A DNA stretch of 64,000 nt from Aquiluna sp. Lineage in GTDB: Bacteria; Actinomycetota; Actinomycetes; Actinomycetales; Microbacteriaceae. Where the stretch lies: the NCBI GenBank assembly GCA_021741585.1, contig JAIOXN010000001.1, positions 248,001 to 312,000 of the forward strand. The letters are read 5' to 3'. Positions 1 through 8,474 of this stretch are shown here, one piece after another. Numbering within the stretch: the stretch's first letter is position 1; the number at the start of each line of letters is the position of its first letter. The notes beneath the pieces were generated by a model that was not told where the DNA came from, ran no database searches, and was given only the letters and a program-made list of their open reading frames with translations. The position numbers and the translations under genes are program-made.

Positions 1-81
1 GGGCTAGTAAAACGCGGGGTCCAAGGTGCAAAAACAATCGCAATCAAACTTCCAGAAGATACTCAGAAGATTGGAGCATAA
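1..81 (+). CDS. fabD: Malonyl-CoA:ACP transacylase, C-terminal end only (partial)
   Basis: An open frame enters from the left edge and ends in TAA at 79-81. The last residues include GLVKRGVQGAKTIAIKLPED, which fits the C-terminal tail of actinobacterial FabD (malonyl transfer from CoA to acyl carrier protein). The identification rests mainly on position: the stop abuts the GTG of fabH, and fabD-fabH-acpP-fabF is the standard actinobacterial fatty-acid cluster. No catalytic residues are in view, so the call is inferred from tail similarity and context. Confidence 0.75.
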   Translation, partial: GLVKRGVQGAKTIAIKLPEDTQKIGA

Positions 82-1080
82 GTGAAAACACTTTTGCAGA
101 CTCAGCCCGTACCTTTCACGCGGATTTACGCCCTTGGGGCGGCGCGCGGAGACCTAACGGTCACAAACGATGAGATTGCCGGCCCAATTGATTCATCCGA
201 CGAATGGATCAGACAGCGCACCGGTGTCGTCACCAGAAAACGAGCCAGCAAAGACCGTTCATTGATGGACATGGCTTCGGAAGCCGCAGACGAGGCAATA
301 AAGAAGGCAGGGATCGACCCAGAAGAAATTGGAGCGGTAATCCTCGCCACAATCACATTCCCATTCCAAACACCATCGGGTGCATCGCTACTTTCAGAAC
401 TAGTCGGTGCCAAGAAGGCGGCTGCTTATGACATTTCAGCCGCCTGCGCTGGCTACTGCTACGGAATAGCTCAGGCCGATGCCTTAGTTCGCTCTGGTGT
501 AGCCAAATACGTACTTGTAGTCGGTGGCGAGAAGCTTTCTGACTTCATCGAGCCAACCGACCGATCGATCTCTTTCCTTCTTGGAGACGGTGCGGGTGCT
601 GCGATTGTTGGCCCGAGTGACCACCCTGGTATCTCAAAGACTGTTTGGGGTGCAGACGGTTCAAATTGGGACAAGGTGGGAATGACCAACTCCCTGATTG
701 ATTTCCGAGATGGCAAAGCAACATGGCCAACTTTGGTTCAAGAGGGACCTTCGGTTTTCCGCTGGGCAGTTTGGGAGATGGCAAAGGTTGCAAAACAGGC
801 GCTAGAAGAGGCTGGTCTCGAAGCAAAGGATCTGAGTGCCCTAGTGACCCATCAAGCCAACATCCGCATCATTGATGAGTTTGTGAAGCAGCTTGAACTG
901 CCAGATTCAGTAGTGGTGGCTAGGGATATTATTGAAACCGGAAACACCTCAGCGGCCAGCATTCCGCTTGCTATGCACCGTCTCTTGGCCGAAGGCCAGG
1001 TGAAATCTGGTGGCTACGCACTAGAAATAGGTTTCGGCGCAGGGCTTGCCTTCGCGGCCCAAGTCGTTGAATTGCCCTAA
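82..1080 (+). CDS. fabH: 3-oxoacyl-ACP synthase III (KAS III)
   Basis: Condenses a starter acyl-CoA with malonyl-ACP to begin fatty-acid chains in the cytoplasm. The 332-residue protein has the normal length and the thiolase-fold catalytic triad: Cys122 in ISAACAGYCYG, His257 in VTHQANIRI and Asn288 in ETGNTSAASIP. The C-terminal GFGAGLAFA loop is also typical. The start is GTG directly after the upstream fabD stop, with GGAG about 7 nt before it, so translation is probably coupled. Starter preference (straight or branched) cannot be read from the sequence with confidence. Confidence 0.97.
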   Translation: MKTLLQTQPVPFTRIYALGAARGDLTVTNDEIAGPIDSSDEWIRQRTGVVTRKRASKDRSLMDMASEAADEAIKKAGIDPEEIGAVILATITFPFQTPSGASLLSELVGAKKAAAYDISAACAGYCYGIAQADALVRSGVAKYVLVVGGEKLSDFIEPTDRSISFLLGDGAGAAIVGPSDHPGISKTVWGADGSNWDKVGMTNSLIDFRDGKATWPTLVQEGPSVFRWAVWEMAKVAKQALEEAGLEAKDLSALVTHQANIRIIDEFVKQLELPDSVVVARDIIETGNTSAASIPLAMHRLLAEGQVKSGGYALEIGFGAGLAFAAQVVELP

Positions 1081-1115
1081 AATAAACCCGAAATTCATCA
1101 AACATAGGAGATCAA

Positions 1116-1364
1116 ATGGCGCTATCTGCCCAAGAAGTTTTGGCTGGCCTTGCAGAGCTAGTTAACGACGAGACCGGTATCGCTACCGACTCAGTACAGA
1201 TGGACAAGTCTTTTACAGACGATCTAGACATCGACTCAATCTCAATGATGACCATCGTTGTCAACGCTGAAGACAAGTTCTCAGTGAAGATTCCAGACGA
1301 AGAAGTGAAGAACCTAATCACCGTAGCCGACGCAGTGAACTTCATCACTGCTGCCCAGGCTTAA
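1116..1364 (+). CDS. acpP: Acyl carrier protein
   Basis: Carries growing acyl chains on a 4'-phosphopantetheine arm. It is 82 residues, acidic, and has the attachment serine at about residue 41 in DIDSIS, where the usual motif is DSL. A strong AGGAGA ribosome binding site lies four bases before the ATG. It sits 35 bp after fabH and 4 bp before fabF, so it is in the same operon as the enzymes that use it. Confidence 0.97.
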   Translation: MALSAQEVLAGLAELVNDETGIATDSVQMDKSFTDDLDIDSISMMTIVVNAEDKFSVKIPDEEVKNLITVADAVNFITAAQA

Positions 1365-1368
1365 TCAG

Positions 1369-2601
1369 ATGCGTCGCGTCGTCGTCACCGGCCTAGGGGC
1401 TACTACTCCCCTGGGTGGCGACGTCGCGTCCAGCTGGAAGGCTCTTCTAGAAGGCGAAAGTGGCATCACCACTCTGGAGCAAGAGTGGGTCGCCAAATAC
1501 GAGATTCCAGTTACCTTCGCCGGTCAAGCCAAGGTAAAAGCCGCTGAAGTGCTAACACCCCAGGAGGCTAAGCGACTTGACCCATCCAGCCAATTTGCGC
1601 TGATTGCTGCGCGCCAGGCTTGGCAGGATGCGGGTGAGCCCGAAGTTGTTCCAGAGAAGCTAGCAGTCGACTTTGCTACCGGAATCGGCGGGGTTTGGAC
1701 CCTGCTTGATGCCTTCGACACCTTGAAAGAACGTGGTCCAAGGCGAGTATTGCCAATGACTGTTCCAATGCTCATGCCAAATGGACCAGCTGCTGCTATT
1801 GGAATGGATCTGGGCGCTCGTGCAGGCGTCAGAACCGCCGTGAGCGCCTGTGCGTCTGGTAACGAGGCCATTGCAAACGCCTACCACCGAATTCAGCGTG
1901 GCGAGGCTGACGTGGTGGTCTGTGGCGGAGCAGAAGCTGCAATCCACCCACTTCCTATCGCGGCTTTTGCCGCGATGCACGCGCTTTCCAAGAGAAACGA
2001 CTCACCAGCTCAAGCTTCAAGGCCCTACGACACAGATCGCGATGGCTTTGTAATGGGTGAAGGCGCTGGCGCTTTGATTCTTGAAACCCTAGATAGCGCC
2101 CAAGCCCGTGGCGCAAAGATTTACTGCGAAATCGTTGGTGGCTCTGTCACGTCTGACGCCTATCACATCACCGCTCCAGACCCAGAGGGCTCAGGAGCAG
2201 CTCGAGCAATGATTGACGCGCTTGAGCAGGCCGGAGCAAGCATCGCAGATGTAGAGCACGTAAATGCTCACGCCACTTCTACTCCAGTTGGAGACATTGC
2301 GGAGTACACAGCAATCAAGCGAGTATTCGGTGACCACACCGACAACTTAGTAATCGCCGCAACCAAGTCCTCCACCGGTCACCTTCTTGGTGGAGCGGGT
2401 GCAATTGAGGCCGTTTTCACGATTTTGGCGCTCAAGGAGCAAATGGCTCCACCCACCATCAACCTGGAAAACCAAGATCCGGCTATTCCGCTGAATGTGC
2501 CGACCAAGCCAACCAAGCTAACAAGACCAAATGCAGTTGCCATTAGCAACAGCTTTGGTTTTGGCGGTCACAACGCAGTGCTAGCGTTTCGCAACATCTA
2601 A
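1369..2601 (+). CDS. fabF: 3-oxoacyl-ACP synthase II (KAS II)
   Basis: Elongates acyl-ACP chains with malonyl-ACP. The 410-residue protein has the KAS I/II triad Cys161 (SACASGNEA), His301 (VNAHATSTPVGD) and His338 (SSTGHLLGGAG), plus the C-terminal SNSFGFGGHNA loop. It is the last gene of the fabD-fabH-acpP-fabF cluster. Its end overlaps the convergent DUF3145 gene by 4 bp, leaving no room for a separate terminator. Confidence 0.97.
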   Translation: MRRVVVTGLGATTPLGGDVASSWKALLEGESGITTLEQEWVAKYEIPVTFAGQAKVKAAEVLTPQEAKRLDPSSQFALIAARQAWQDAGEPEVVPEKLAVDFATGIGGVWTLLDAFDTLKERGPRRVLPMTVPMLMPNGPAAAIGMDLGARAGVRTAVSACASGNEAIANAYHRIQRGEADVVVCGGAEAAIHPLPIAAFAAMHALSKRNDSPAQASRPYDTDRDGFVMGEGAGALILETLDSAQARGAKIYCEIVGGSVTSDAYHITAPDPEGSGAARAMIDALEQAGASIADVEHVNAHATSTPVGDIAEYTAIKRVFGDHTDNLVIAATKSSTGHLLGGAGAIEAVFTILALKEQMAPPTINLENQDPAIPLNVPTKPTKLTRPNAVAISNSFGFGGHNAVLAFRNI

Positions 2602-3071
2602 CCGACGCGGTTCAATAAGACGATCTTCTGACTTGATTGCCGATAGGGCTCCAGCAGATCCAACCAAAGTGTTCCATCCAGTTTTCTAAGCAGTCTTTTG
2701 AATTCAAAGGCTGACCCTGCTGATTGCTCTAGCAGCGCCTGGACCGCCCCACTTCTAAGCAAAACCTCACCTGCCTCATCAAGTTCCTGCCTGCAAACCC
2801 CAAGTGCCGGATGAACCAGATACCTTTGGAAACCACCTCGAACCGGTAGCTCCAGTTCCGCGATAACGCCTATTCGATTGAGCTTGGAAGCAAGCGTTGA
2901 GGCGGCTAATTCATTGGAGTTCTTACTTACTCGCAATTGATAGTTGCCAATGGCAACAGGTTGAATTTTCCAAATACCGGACGAGCCAATTTCTGCCAGT
3001 GCCGAATTCACATCGACACAAAGCGATTCAGGGGCGCTTAGCACCCAGACATCAAGCTTTGGCAGCTTCAC
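2598..3071 (-). CDS. DUF3145 family protein
   Basis: A 157-residue actinobacterial protein of unknown function. I recognise the family by the N-terminal VLSAPESLC region (family form 'VHSAPSALC'), a central conserved stretch rich in Arg/Trp/Pro positions, and the C-terminal EPYR...VLLNRVG end (family form 'EPFR...VVWLHRVG'). Members commonly sit beside fab genes, as here, where it converges on fabF and overlaps it by 4 bp. The start is GTG with a weak GGA-type site. No catalytic motif, signal peptide or membrane segment is visible. Confidence 0.85.
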   Translation of the reverse strand: MKLPKLDVWVLSAPESLCVDVNSALAEIGSSGIWKIQPVAIGNYQLRVSKNSNELAASTLASKLNRIGVIAELELPVRGGFQRYLVHPALGVCRQELDEAGEVLLRSGAVQALLEQSAGSAFEFKRLLRKLDGTLWLDLLEPYRQSSQKIVLLNRVG

Positions 3072-3165
3072 TCCGATCCAGTTACGTCTTCCCCAACGCC
3101 CTGGATCGGTGCAATTAGGCTAAACCTAGAGTGTCCAGCTGTCAAAGTTTGGGTTTGGCAAGCGA

Positions 3166-3171
3166 TAACCT
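3166..3171 (+). promoter_or_regulatory. Putative -10 box of tdk, leaderless spacing
   Basis: TAACCT matches the actinobacterial TANNNT pattern and ends 8 nt before the tdk ATG. No ribosome binding site lies between. A good -35 box is not visible, so this is a suggestion. Confidence 0.35.
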
Positions 3172-3179
3172 TATTTGCG

Positions 3180-3776
3180 ATGAGCAAACTATATTTCCGC
3201 TACGGCGCAATGAACTCCGGTAAAAGCACTGCTCTTCTGCAGGCTGCCTATAACTACGAGGAACGCTCGCAGCACGTGCTACTTGCCAAGCCAGCGGTTG
3301 ACTCCAAAGGCGACCGTGCGATTATTTCCCGCCTAGGCGTAACCAGAATGGTCGATTTCCTAGTGGAGCCAGACCAGAACCTCCGAGATGTTTTTGCACA
3401 ACACGCGGCCAACTTTGAAGCTGAAACCGGCAACAAAATCGCATGTCTCCTTCTTGATGAAGCACAGTTTCTAACCCAAGAGCAGGTGAATCAAGCCCTT
3501 GAGATCGCGGTCTTAGATAAAGTCCCAGTTCTCGCCTATGGAATTAGGACAGATTTCAGGACTGTGTCTTTCCCTGGCTCGAAGAGGCTTCTTGAGATCG
3601 CTCACAGCCTTGAGGAACTCAAGACGATCTGCCGTTGTGGCCGGAAGGCAATGTTCAATGGCAGAAAACTGAATGGGGAATTCATATTTGATGGCGACCA
3701 AGTTGCCATAGACGGTGAAGAGGTTACATACGAATCGCTATGCGCAAGTTGCTATCTAGAGAAGCACTCGCTCTAG
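3180..3776 (+). CDS. tdk: Thymidine kinase
   Basis: Phosphorylates thymidine to dTMP for salvage. The 198-residue protein is a type II (TK1-like) enzyme: P-loop GAMNSGKS at residues 9-16, LLDEAQFL with the catalytic-base Glu94, and a zinc-binding set Cys151, Cys153, Cys188, Cys191. Length is normal. No Shine-Dalgarno motif precedes the ATG, and a -10-like box lies 8 nt upstream, so the mRNA may be leaderless. The gene ends immediately against the convergent regulator gene with no gap. Confidence 0.95.
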   Translation: MSKLYFRYGAMNSGKSTALLQAAYNYEERSQHVLLAKPAVDSKGDRAIISRLGVTRMVDFLVEPDQNLRDVFAQHAANFEAETGNKIACLLLDEAQFLTQEQVNQALEIAVLDKVPVLAYGIRTDFRTVSFPGSKRLLEIAHSLEELKTICRCGRKAMFNGRKLNGEFIFDGDQVAIDGEEVTYESLCASCYLEKHSL

Positions 3777-4430
3777 TCACCCAAGCGGATTTAGCGTCTT
3801 GCTTAGTTGAGCCCTGGTGCTGACTCCATGCAAACGATAAATCTGCCCCAATTCTTGTTTCACAGTTGATGAACTGACCGCAAGTCTTGTAGCAATCTCA
3901 GAGTTTCTAAACCCCTGCAACACAAGACCTTGAATCTTTGACTGTCTGATCGTGAGCCTTTGCTCTTGATTCGAACTGTTGTCACCCAACCAGAGCTCAA
4001 TAACAGCTTTGGTGAACTGGCTCCAATCGTGGAGCGAAGCAGGGACTTCGTGACCTGCAACTTCCATCAAAATAAGCGCTGCAGGTTTTCCGTTTCGAAT
4101 TCCAACTTGGTAGAGATTGATTGAGCTTTCGATATCTCCAATTGAACCGAGAATCGCACGGGGATCAAGTTTGCAGTAACCCTGATCAAATAAATCCCTT
4201 AGCCACCCTTCGCTCGCGATTTGGGAAAGTTCAAAATGATCTGGGAACTGATGCTGCCCTCTGGCCGCACTTCCAGCCATTTGATACTTGCCTGAATCCC
4301 CTAAAAGGTAAATTGCGACCGACCGGGCGCTGGCCGCGGCTGTGGATTTCAGGAAGAGTCGGCAGCTGGCTTCCAGGCTCTTAGCGCCGTTGGTAACACT
4401 GGCCAACTCGGCGCAATCCCTGACGGTCAA
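3777..4430 (-). CDS. LuxR/NarL-type DNA-binding regulator
   Basis: A 217-residue protein with a C-terminal LuxR helix-turn-helix at about residues 159-210 (LTIRQSKIQ...GFRNSEIATRLAVSSSTVKQEL...VSTRAQL). The N-terminal 150 residues are not a recognisable receiver domain: no phosphorylatable Asp with the usual surrounding pattern is seen, so this is an orphan regulator, perhaps with a small sensor domain. The usual Arg-Glu of the recognition-domain start is Arg-Gln. The start is TTG with AGGGAA close upstream. Target genes are unknown. The neighbouring genes are not an obvious regulon. Confidence 0.8.
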   Translation of the reverse strand: MTVRDCAELASVTNGAKSLEASCRLFLKSTAAASARSVAIYLLGDSGKYQMAGSAARGQHQFPDHFELSQIASEGWLRDLFDQGYCKLDPRAILGSIGDIESSINLYQVGIRNGKPAALILMEVAGHEVPASLHDWSQFTKAVIELWLGDNSSNQEQRLTIRQSKIQGLVLQGFRNSEIATRLAVSSSTVKQELGQIYRLHGVSTRAQLSKTLNPLG

Positions 4431-4592
4431 ATTCCCTCGCTGTTACTCCCCAAACGGTAATAACAAGCTATTCGAAGCCCTGATTGCGGTGGCATCAGTG
4501 TCGCGAGCAAAATGGGTAATAACAGGCAGAAATAGTCAATTGTGGACAACTCCCGTCAAGAGTTGGCGCCGATCAGGCCTAGTTCAAAGGGA
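4431..4592. promoter_or_regulatory. Upstream region of the LuxR-type gene with a repeated decamer
   Basis: This 162 bp gap holds GGTAATAACA twice in the same orientation, at 4456-4465 and 4515-4524, 59 bp apart start to start. It also holds TTGTCCACA on the minus strand (4541-4549), which equals the actinobacterial DnaA-box consensus. The decamers could be sites for the regulator itself. That is inference, and either motif could occur by chance. Confidence 0.35.
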
Positions 4593-4941
4593 CTAGTGTT
4601 CGGAGCGAAATATTTTTTCGAGCGACTTTCCTTTTGTCAATTCTTCAACGACTTTGTCAAGGTAACGAATTTTCCTCGTTAGCGGATCGTCAATCTCGGC
4701 GATTTTCACCCCGCAGATTGAGCCCGTGATCTTAGATGCGCCTGGGTGAATTTCGGTTCCGGCAAAAAAACTCACGGCAGGTGGTTTTATTCTCACAATA
4801 TTCTTTGAGATGCGACTCGGTGATCTGTGAAAGCCAGCAAATCACTTGGACAAGCTCGGCTTCGCTTCTACCTTTGCGTTCAATTTTTTTGAGGTATAAC
4901 GGATAAACCTCCGCGAGAGGCACGTTATAGATGCGATGCAT
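4593..4941 (-). pseudogene. DUF2200 family gene interrupted by a frameshift
   Basis: Two minus-strand reading frames together make one DUF2200 protein. The first part starts MHRIYNVPLAEVYPLYLKK at 4941 (GAGG about 8 nt upstream) and runs to ...CREFF. The second frame continues with AGTEIHPGASKITGSICGVK and ends KSLEKIFRSEH at 4593. The frames switch at a run of seven T on the coding strand (4764-4770). Removing one T would give a continuous protein of about 115 residues with normal family layout. The function of the family is unknown. Either the gene is broken, is phase-variable at the homopolymer, or the base count is a sequencing error. Confidence 0.85.
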
Positions 4942-5081
4942 GAATTTACCTCTCAAATCCATGGCGCTGCCGAATGGAGCGTGTGGGGCTGAACGCGCAA
5001 TGAGCCTGGCAAGAGTTGAGAAGGCGGTCTTACATGCTCGTTAGGAACTAAGAATCATAAGGGATTGATCAAGGTTCACTA

Positions 5082-8000
5082 CTAGAGCTTCAAGGAGGAC
5101 TTGAAAGTGCTGCCTGAAATGTCAACACTAATAGTCACCTGCACGGAACCTGTCGAAATCTTGTCTGTCCAGGTCACTTTGGAGCCCGAGCAGTTCTCCT
5201 TGAAAACTATCTCCATGGTGCAAGAGTTCAACTTTACGGAACCTGAAAAATCAATCTCCCCACCCTTTTTATTAGATACCTCAACCGAAATTGTGTAAGT
5301 GAATGTACCCTTCCCGTTCACTTTGGGGTTCGAGTGGCTGAATGTAAAGTCATGCGATTGGTTAGGGATTGTCAGCTTTGCGTCGAAATCACCTATGGAA
5401 TCTGCAGAGATTGCCGCATCGAACTCAAAGCCATTTACGATGATTTTTCCCGTGACGCTGAAACTTGCATCGGTCAACTCAGAGCAAGAAATGTCTTTAC
5501 AGTCAGTGGCGTGCACTTTGACATCGCTTCCGTTTCCATCAATGAACACTTTCCCCTCTCCATCGAATGTAAATCCCCCGCCACTAGCCAGGAAAGCAGT
5601 TCCTGTGGCTTTGATAGAGCTTCCGGAGTCCAAGCCTCCAGCAAGCGAGAAAGAGAACCCAGCATCACTAATGCTTATTGATGCGGTTGTTTCCTCCATT
5701 TGGACCGAACCGAGAGGAAAAGATCCAATGTAACCACTTCCCTCCAGGCTAAAAGCTGGCGAGAGTTCAAATGTTGTTGAGAAACCGACCGCTACATTTC
5801 GAATGCTCCCGTCAAAATTCAATGCGAAACCTGAGTAGGTGACCTGTCCTAACTTGCAACCCTCTGGCGCAAGGATGATCTCCGCATCCCTTGCGGTGAG
5901 TGAGCCGCCGTCTAGAGAGATTACATTCGCGGTTGGGTTTGATGCTGGAGCTTGAATATCAATTACAGCACACGGAGTTGTCGCGCTCAAATCCATTCCA
6001 AAAGTTGTCACAGAGCCAGAAACCACGCCAAGAGGACTAGTCACAGAGTCAGGGAGTTCTACGCTTGCCTCAACGCCAAATGAAGGTAGTCCGTCATCGA
6101 TGCCAGCCTGAATTAGAAGATCAAGGACCGTTAGCCCTGAAATTCCGAAAGCATTTTTCCAGCCTGCGTTATCTACTAACTCAAGCGATCCATCGATACC
6201 AGCACCCGAATCGCTAAGTGCAACGGTAAGCGCTGATTCGAGAAGGAGATCCGTACCTGAAGTGTGGAGAGTTACGTCCCCGCCGATAGTAAATGAATCC
6301 TCTGCACCTGCTTCAACAGACAAAAAGACATCGTTGAACCGCAAAAACGTTTGATCTGCAGCTCCGCCAATCAAATACGGTTGGTCGGGTGCCTGGTAGT
6401 AAACCGACAACTTTGGAACCCCAGGTGGTAATTCGACAGCGATCACTGAGATGGAGTTTGGATCAATCACGTTAATTTTTAGATCATCCAAGGCGTTGAC
6501 AAACGTCTCAGGCAAAGACTTAGAGACTCCAATAGCAAGTGGTGAATCGTTAGCAACAGGAATAAGTATTCCGCTCACCCCCGGATACTCGGGAGCGTAT
6601 TGGAAAGGCACAGCGGGATTAATTAGTGAGGTATAGACGAACTGAAGTGAGGATATCTCGAAGCCAGAGCTGGTAGGAGCGGACTCCATATCCGCCGTCA
6701 ATAAGTAACCCTGTTCGGAGAATTCAATAGTCGCGGTGATAGTTTCTCCGGCAAAGAACTCTTTAATGTCACTTCCAAAAGTTGCCGTCCCGGAGATAAA
6801 TGCGCTATTTCCTCCCGCAGACGCCTTCGGGTCATAAACGAAGGTTGCAATTGAATTACTTAGTTCAGCTATTTTCGAAACGCCAAACTCCCCCAAATTC
6901 ACCGAAAGCTCAACGCGACCAGAATCCAAATCGAAATCACCGGAAACCTCCAGGCCAGTGACCCCCAAATTCACTTCATCCATCGAAATTGCACCGGACA
7001 GCGAGGTGTCAATGGATGCCACTAAATCACCAGAGAGATTGTTGATGTCAAGCTGCAATGATTTCGCAACCACGGTGCCGACTGGATTCCAGGTGCCTGA
7101 GAATTCCATTGCAAGATCGAAGGAGTCCTGCGATCCCGACGCGGAATTCTTACGATTAAAAGTCCCTATTGAGCTCGCAGCATTGACGGACAAGCCCGGA
7201 AGGGGGCTAAACCCAAGGTTTTTAGCGTCCACGCCAAGTGAAACGGTCACCTCATTCTGAACAGAGTAATCAAGTACACCTGTGGCCGTGATTGGCTCAT
7301 CGCCAACCTGAAATACCGCAGAGGCAGAATACACAGAACCAGTATCCGGATATGGTCCGGCGATGTTGAGACTGACCTCCCCGTCGGCGACTTTAGTATC
7401 CATTGTCAATTGAGTGGGAGTGATTGTTCCGCTTACATCTGTAAAGGAAACCCCTGCAATCGAAACATCCGCTGAGCTCAGAGAGATAACTGAACTAGCG
7501 TCACAGGTGGTTCCATTTCCAGATGATTCTCCGAGGTTTGAGAAAGTGAATGGCCCTGCGGTCTGTTGACCTCCGCTAATTGCCAGGCCCTCATAAAGCA
7601 AGCAAAAAGAGTCAAAAGATGTAGCGAAGGCGCTACCAACGGCTATGCGCTTCAAGGAGTCCAGGTGTGACCAAACGAATTCCTGTTGTGAGCGGTGCGA
7701 ACCTCGCAAGCCTGCGCTTTTGGCCAAAACCACATCGCTCTGAGGTTGCACGTGAGGAAGTCGCGAGATGACTTTTAGAACCCTTCGGGTTGAGTCACTC
7801 AAGCCAGGTATCTCGGACCAAGCATTAAGGGAAACAGGGACGTCCCCATAACCAGATTGAACGCTAACACCAAATAGCCCTGAAGCGTCTGGAGCGGATA
7901 TCTCTATGGAAATACCCGAGGCGATCGCTTGTTCAGAATCTTCTTTAGAAGCAAAACAGGAAAAAGCATTCTTGGCTGTGTCATTACCCCAGGTCTCACA

Positions 8001-8312
8001 AACCCATCCAGGAGACTTTTCTACTGCTAGTCCTAGTTCCGGAGCAGCCTCGACGAGCAACCAAGCAGAGCTTGGAGCGAGACCTCCCGTTGGCGAAATA
8101 ACGACATCGGCGGGGACCGTGTCACCCTGAATAAACTCAACTTTGTCAAGGACCAAGGATGGAATCAACTCGGAGCGGTAGTTTGCAGTCTCTATAAAAC
8201 TGTCAAATTCCTGCGTGCTAGATGATGGTTCAACGACAGCCGGCCCAACAGAGCAACCTGCCAAAACTAGAGCCGGAATGGATAAGAAACTAGCAAACCT
8301 CAATTTTGTCAT
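5082..8312 (-). CDS. Very large putative surface lipoprotein, unknown function
   Basis: A 1076-residue protein with a lipoprotein signal peptide: Lys-Arg near the N-terminus, a hydrophobic core and the lipobox VLAGC with the cysteine at about residue 19. The rest is almost free of Lys/Arg-rich helices and is built from alternating short polar and hydrophobic segments rich in Ser, Gly, Thr, Asp and Val, the look of a long beta-solenoid or stacked beta-sandwich protein. Several Cys pairs (for example DCKDISC and NSCTMEIVFKENC near the C-terminus) could form disulphides. I recognise no domain family. The reading frame is intact over 3.2 kb. It is monocistronic by position, with its own promoter. 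A role in surface structure, adhesion or grazing resistance is only a guess. Confidence 0.85.
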   Translation of the reverse strand: MTKLRFASFLSIPALVLAGCSVGPAVVEPSSSTQEFDSFIETANYRSELIPSLVLDKVEFIQGDTVPADVVISPTGGLAPSSAWLLVEAAPELGLAVEKSPGWVCETWGNDTAKNAFSCFASKEDSEQAIASGISIEISAPDASGLFGVSVQSGYGDVPVSLNAWSEIPGLSDSTRRVLKVISRLPHVQPQSDVVLAKSAGLRGSHRSQQEFVWSHLDSLKRIAVGSAFATSFDSFCLLYEGLAISGGQQTAGPFTFSNLGESSGNGTTCDASSVISLSSADVSIAGVSFTDVSGTITPTQLTMDTKVADGEVSLNIAGPYPDTGSVYSASAVFQVGDEPITATGVLDYSVQNEVTVSLGVDAKNLGFSPLPGLSVNAASSIGTFNRKNSASGSQDSFDLAMEFSGTWNPVGTVVAKSLQLDINNLSGDLVASIDTSLSGAISMDEVNLGVTGLEVSGDFDLDSGRVELSVNLGEFGVSKIAELSNSIATFVYDPKASAGGNSAFISGTATFGSDIKEFFAGETITATIEFSEQGYLLTADMESAPTSSGFEISSLQFVYTSLINPAVPFQYAPEYPGVSGILIPVANDSPLAIGVSKSLPETFVNALDDLKINVIDPNSISVIAVELPPGVPKLSVYYQAPDQPYLIGGAADQTFLRFNDVFLSVEAGAEDSFTIGGDVTLHTSGTDLLLESALTVALSDSGAGIDGSLELVDNAGWKNAFGISGLTVLDLLIQAGIDDGLPSFGVEASVELPDSVTSPLGVVSGSVTTFGMDLSATTPCAVIDIQAPASNPTANVISLDGGSLTARDAEIILAPEGCKLGQVTYSGFALNFDGSIRNVAVGFSTTFELSPAFSLEGSGYIGSFPLGSVQMEETTASISISDAGFSFSLAGGLDSGSSIKATGTAFLASGGGFTFDGEGKVFIDGNGSDVKVHATDCKDISCSELTDASFSVTGKIIVNGFEFDAAISADSIGDFDAKLTIPNQSHDFTFSHSNPKVNGKGTFTYTISVEVSNKKGGEIDFSGSVKLNSCTMEIVFKENCSGSKVTWTDKISTGSVQVTISVDISGSTFKSSLKL

Positions 8313-8320
8313 TCATAGAG

Positions 8321-8348
8321 ATTATTCCAAGCTGAAGTGCATCGCCAA
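8321..8348 (-). promoter_or_regulatory. Promoter of the large lipoprotein gene
   Basis: On the minus strand a -35-like TTGGCG (8343-8348) is followed after 16 bp by AATAAT (8321-8326). The -10 box ends 8 nt before the ATG, so the transcript would begin at or next to the start codon. No Shine-Dalgarno motif fits in the gap. Confidence 0.5.
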
Positions 8349-8383
8349 TACAGGCAACTTTCCCAAAACTAAAATTTCTCGAG

Positions 8384-8457
8384 TGGGGCGTGCGGGACTT
8401 GAACCCGCGACCGACGGATTATGAGTCCGCTGCTCTAACCGGCTGAGCTAACGCCCC
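8384..8457 (-). tRNA. tRNA with CAU anticodon (elongator Met or Ile2)
   Basis: A complete 74-nt cloverleaf: acceptor GGGGCGT paired with ACGCCCC, D-arm GCTC/GAGC, anticodon loop CTCATAA (anticodon CAT at 8421-8423), T-arm GCGGG/CCCGC with TTCAAGT, discriminator A. CCA is not encoded. A CAU anticodon with this loop serves either elongator methionine or lysidine-modified Ile2. The acceptor stem has G4-C69 and C5-G68, which does not settle the question. It is not an initiator: that class has a mismatch at the end of the acceptor stem and a GGG/CCC anticodon stem. Confidence 0.93.
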
Positions 8458-8474
8458 TCTGCCGCCTTGAAAGT

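Noticed and set aside
4541-4549. Replication origin suggested by TTGTCCACA
   Set aside because: A single DnaA-box match with no cluster, no AT-rich region and no dnaA/dnaN nearby; a second copy in lepA shows how often it appears by chance.
5334-5681. 115-codon plus-strand frame inside the large lipoprotein gene
   Set aside because: It lies antisense to a well-supported gene, shows no family pattern, and its composition follows from the other strand.
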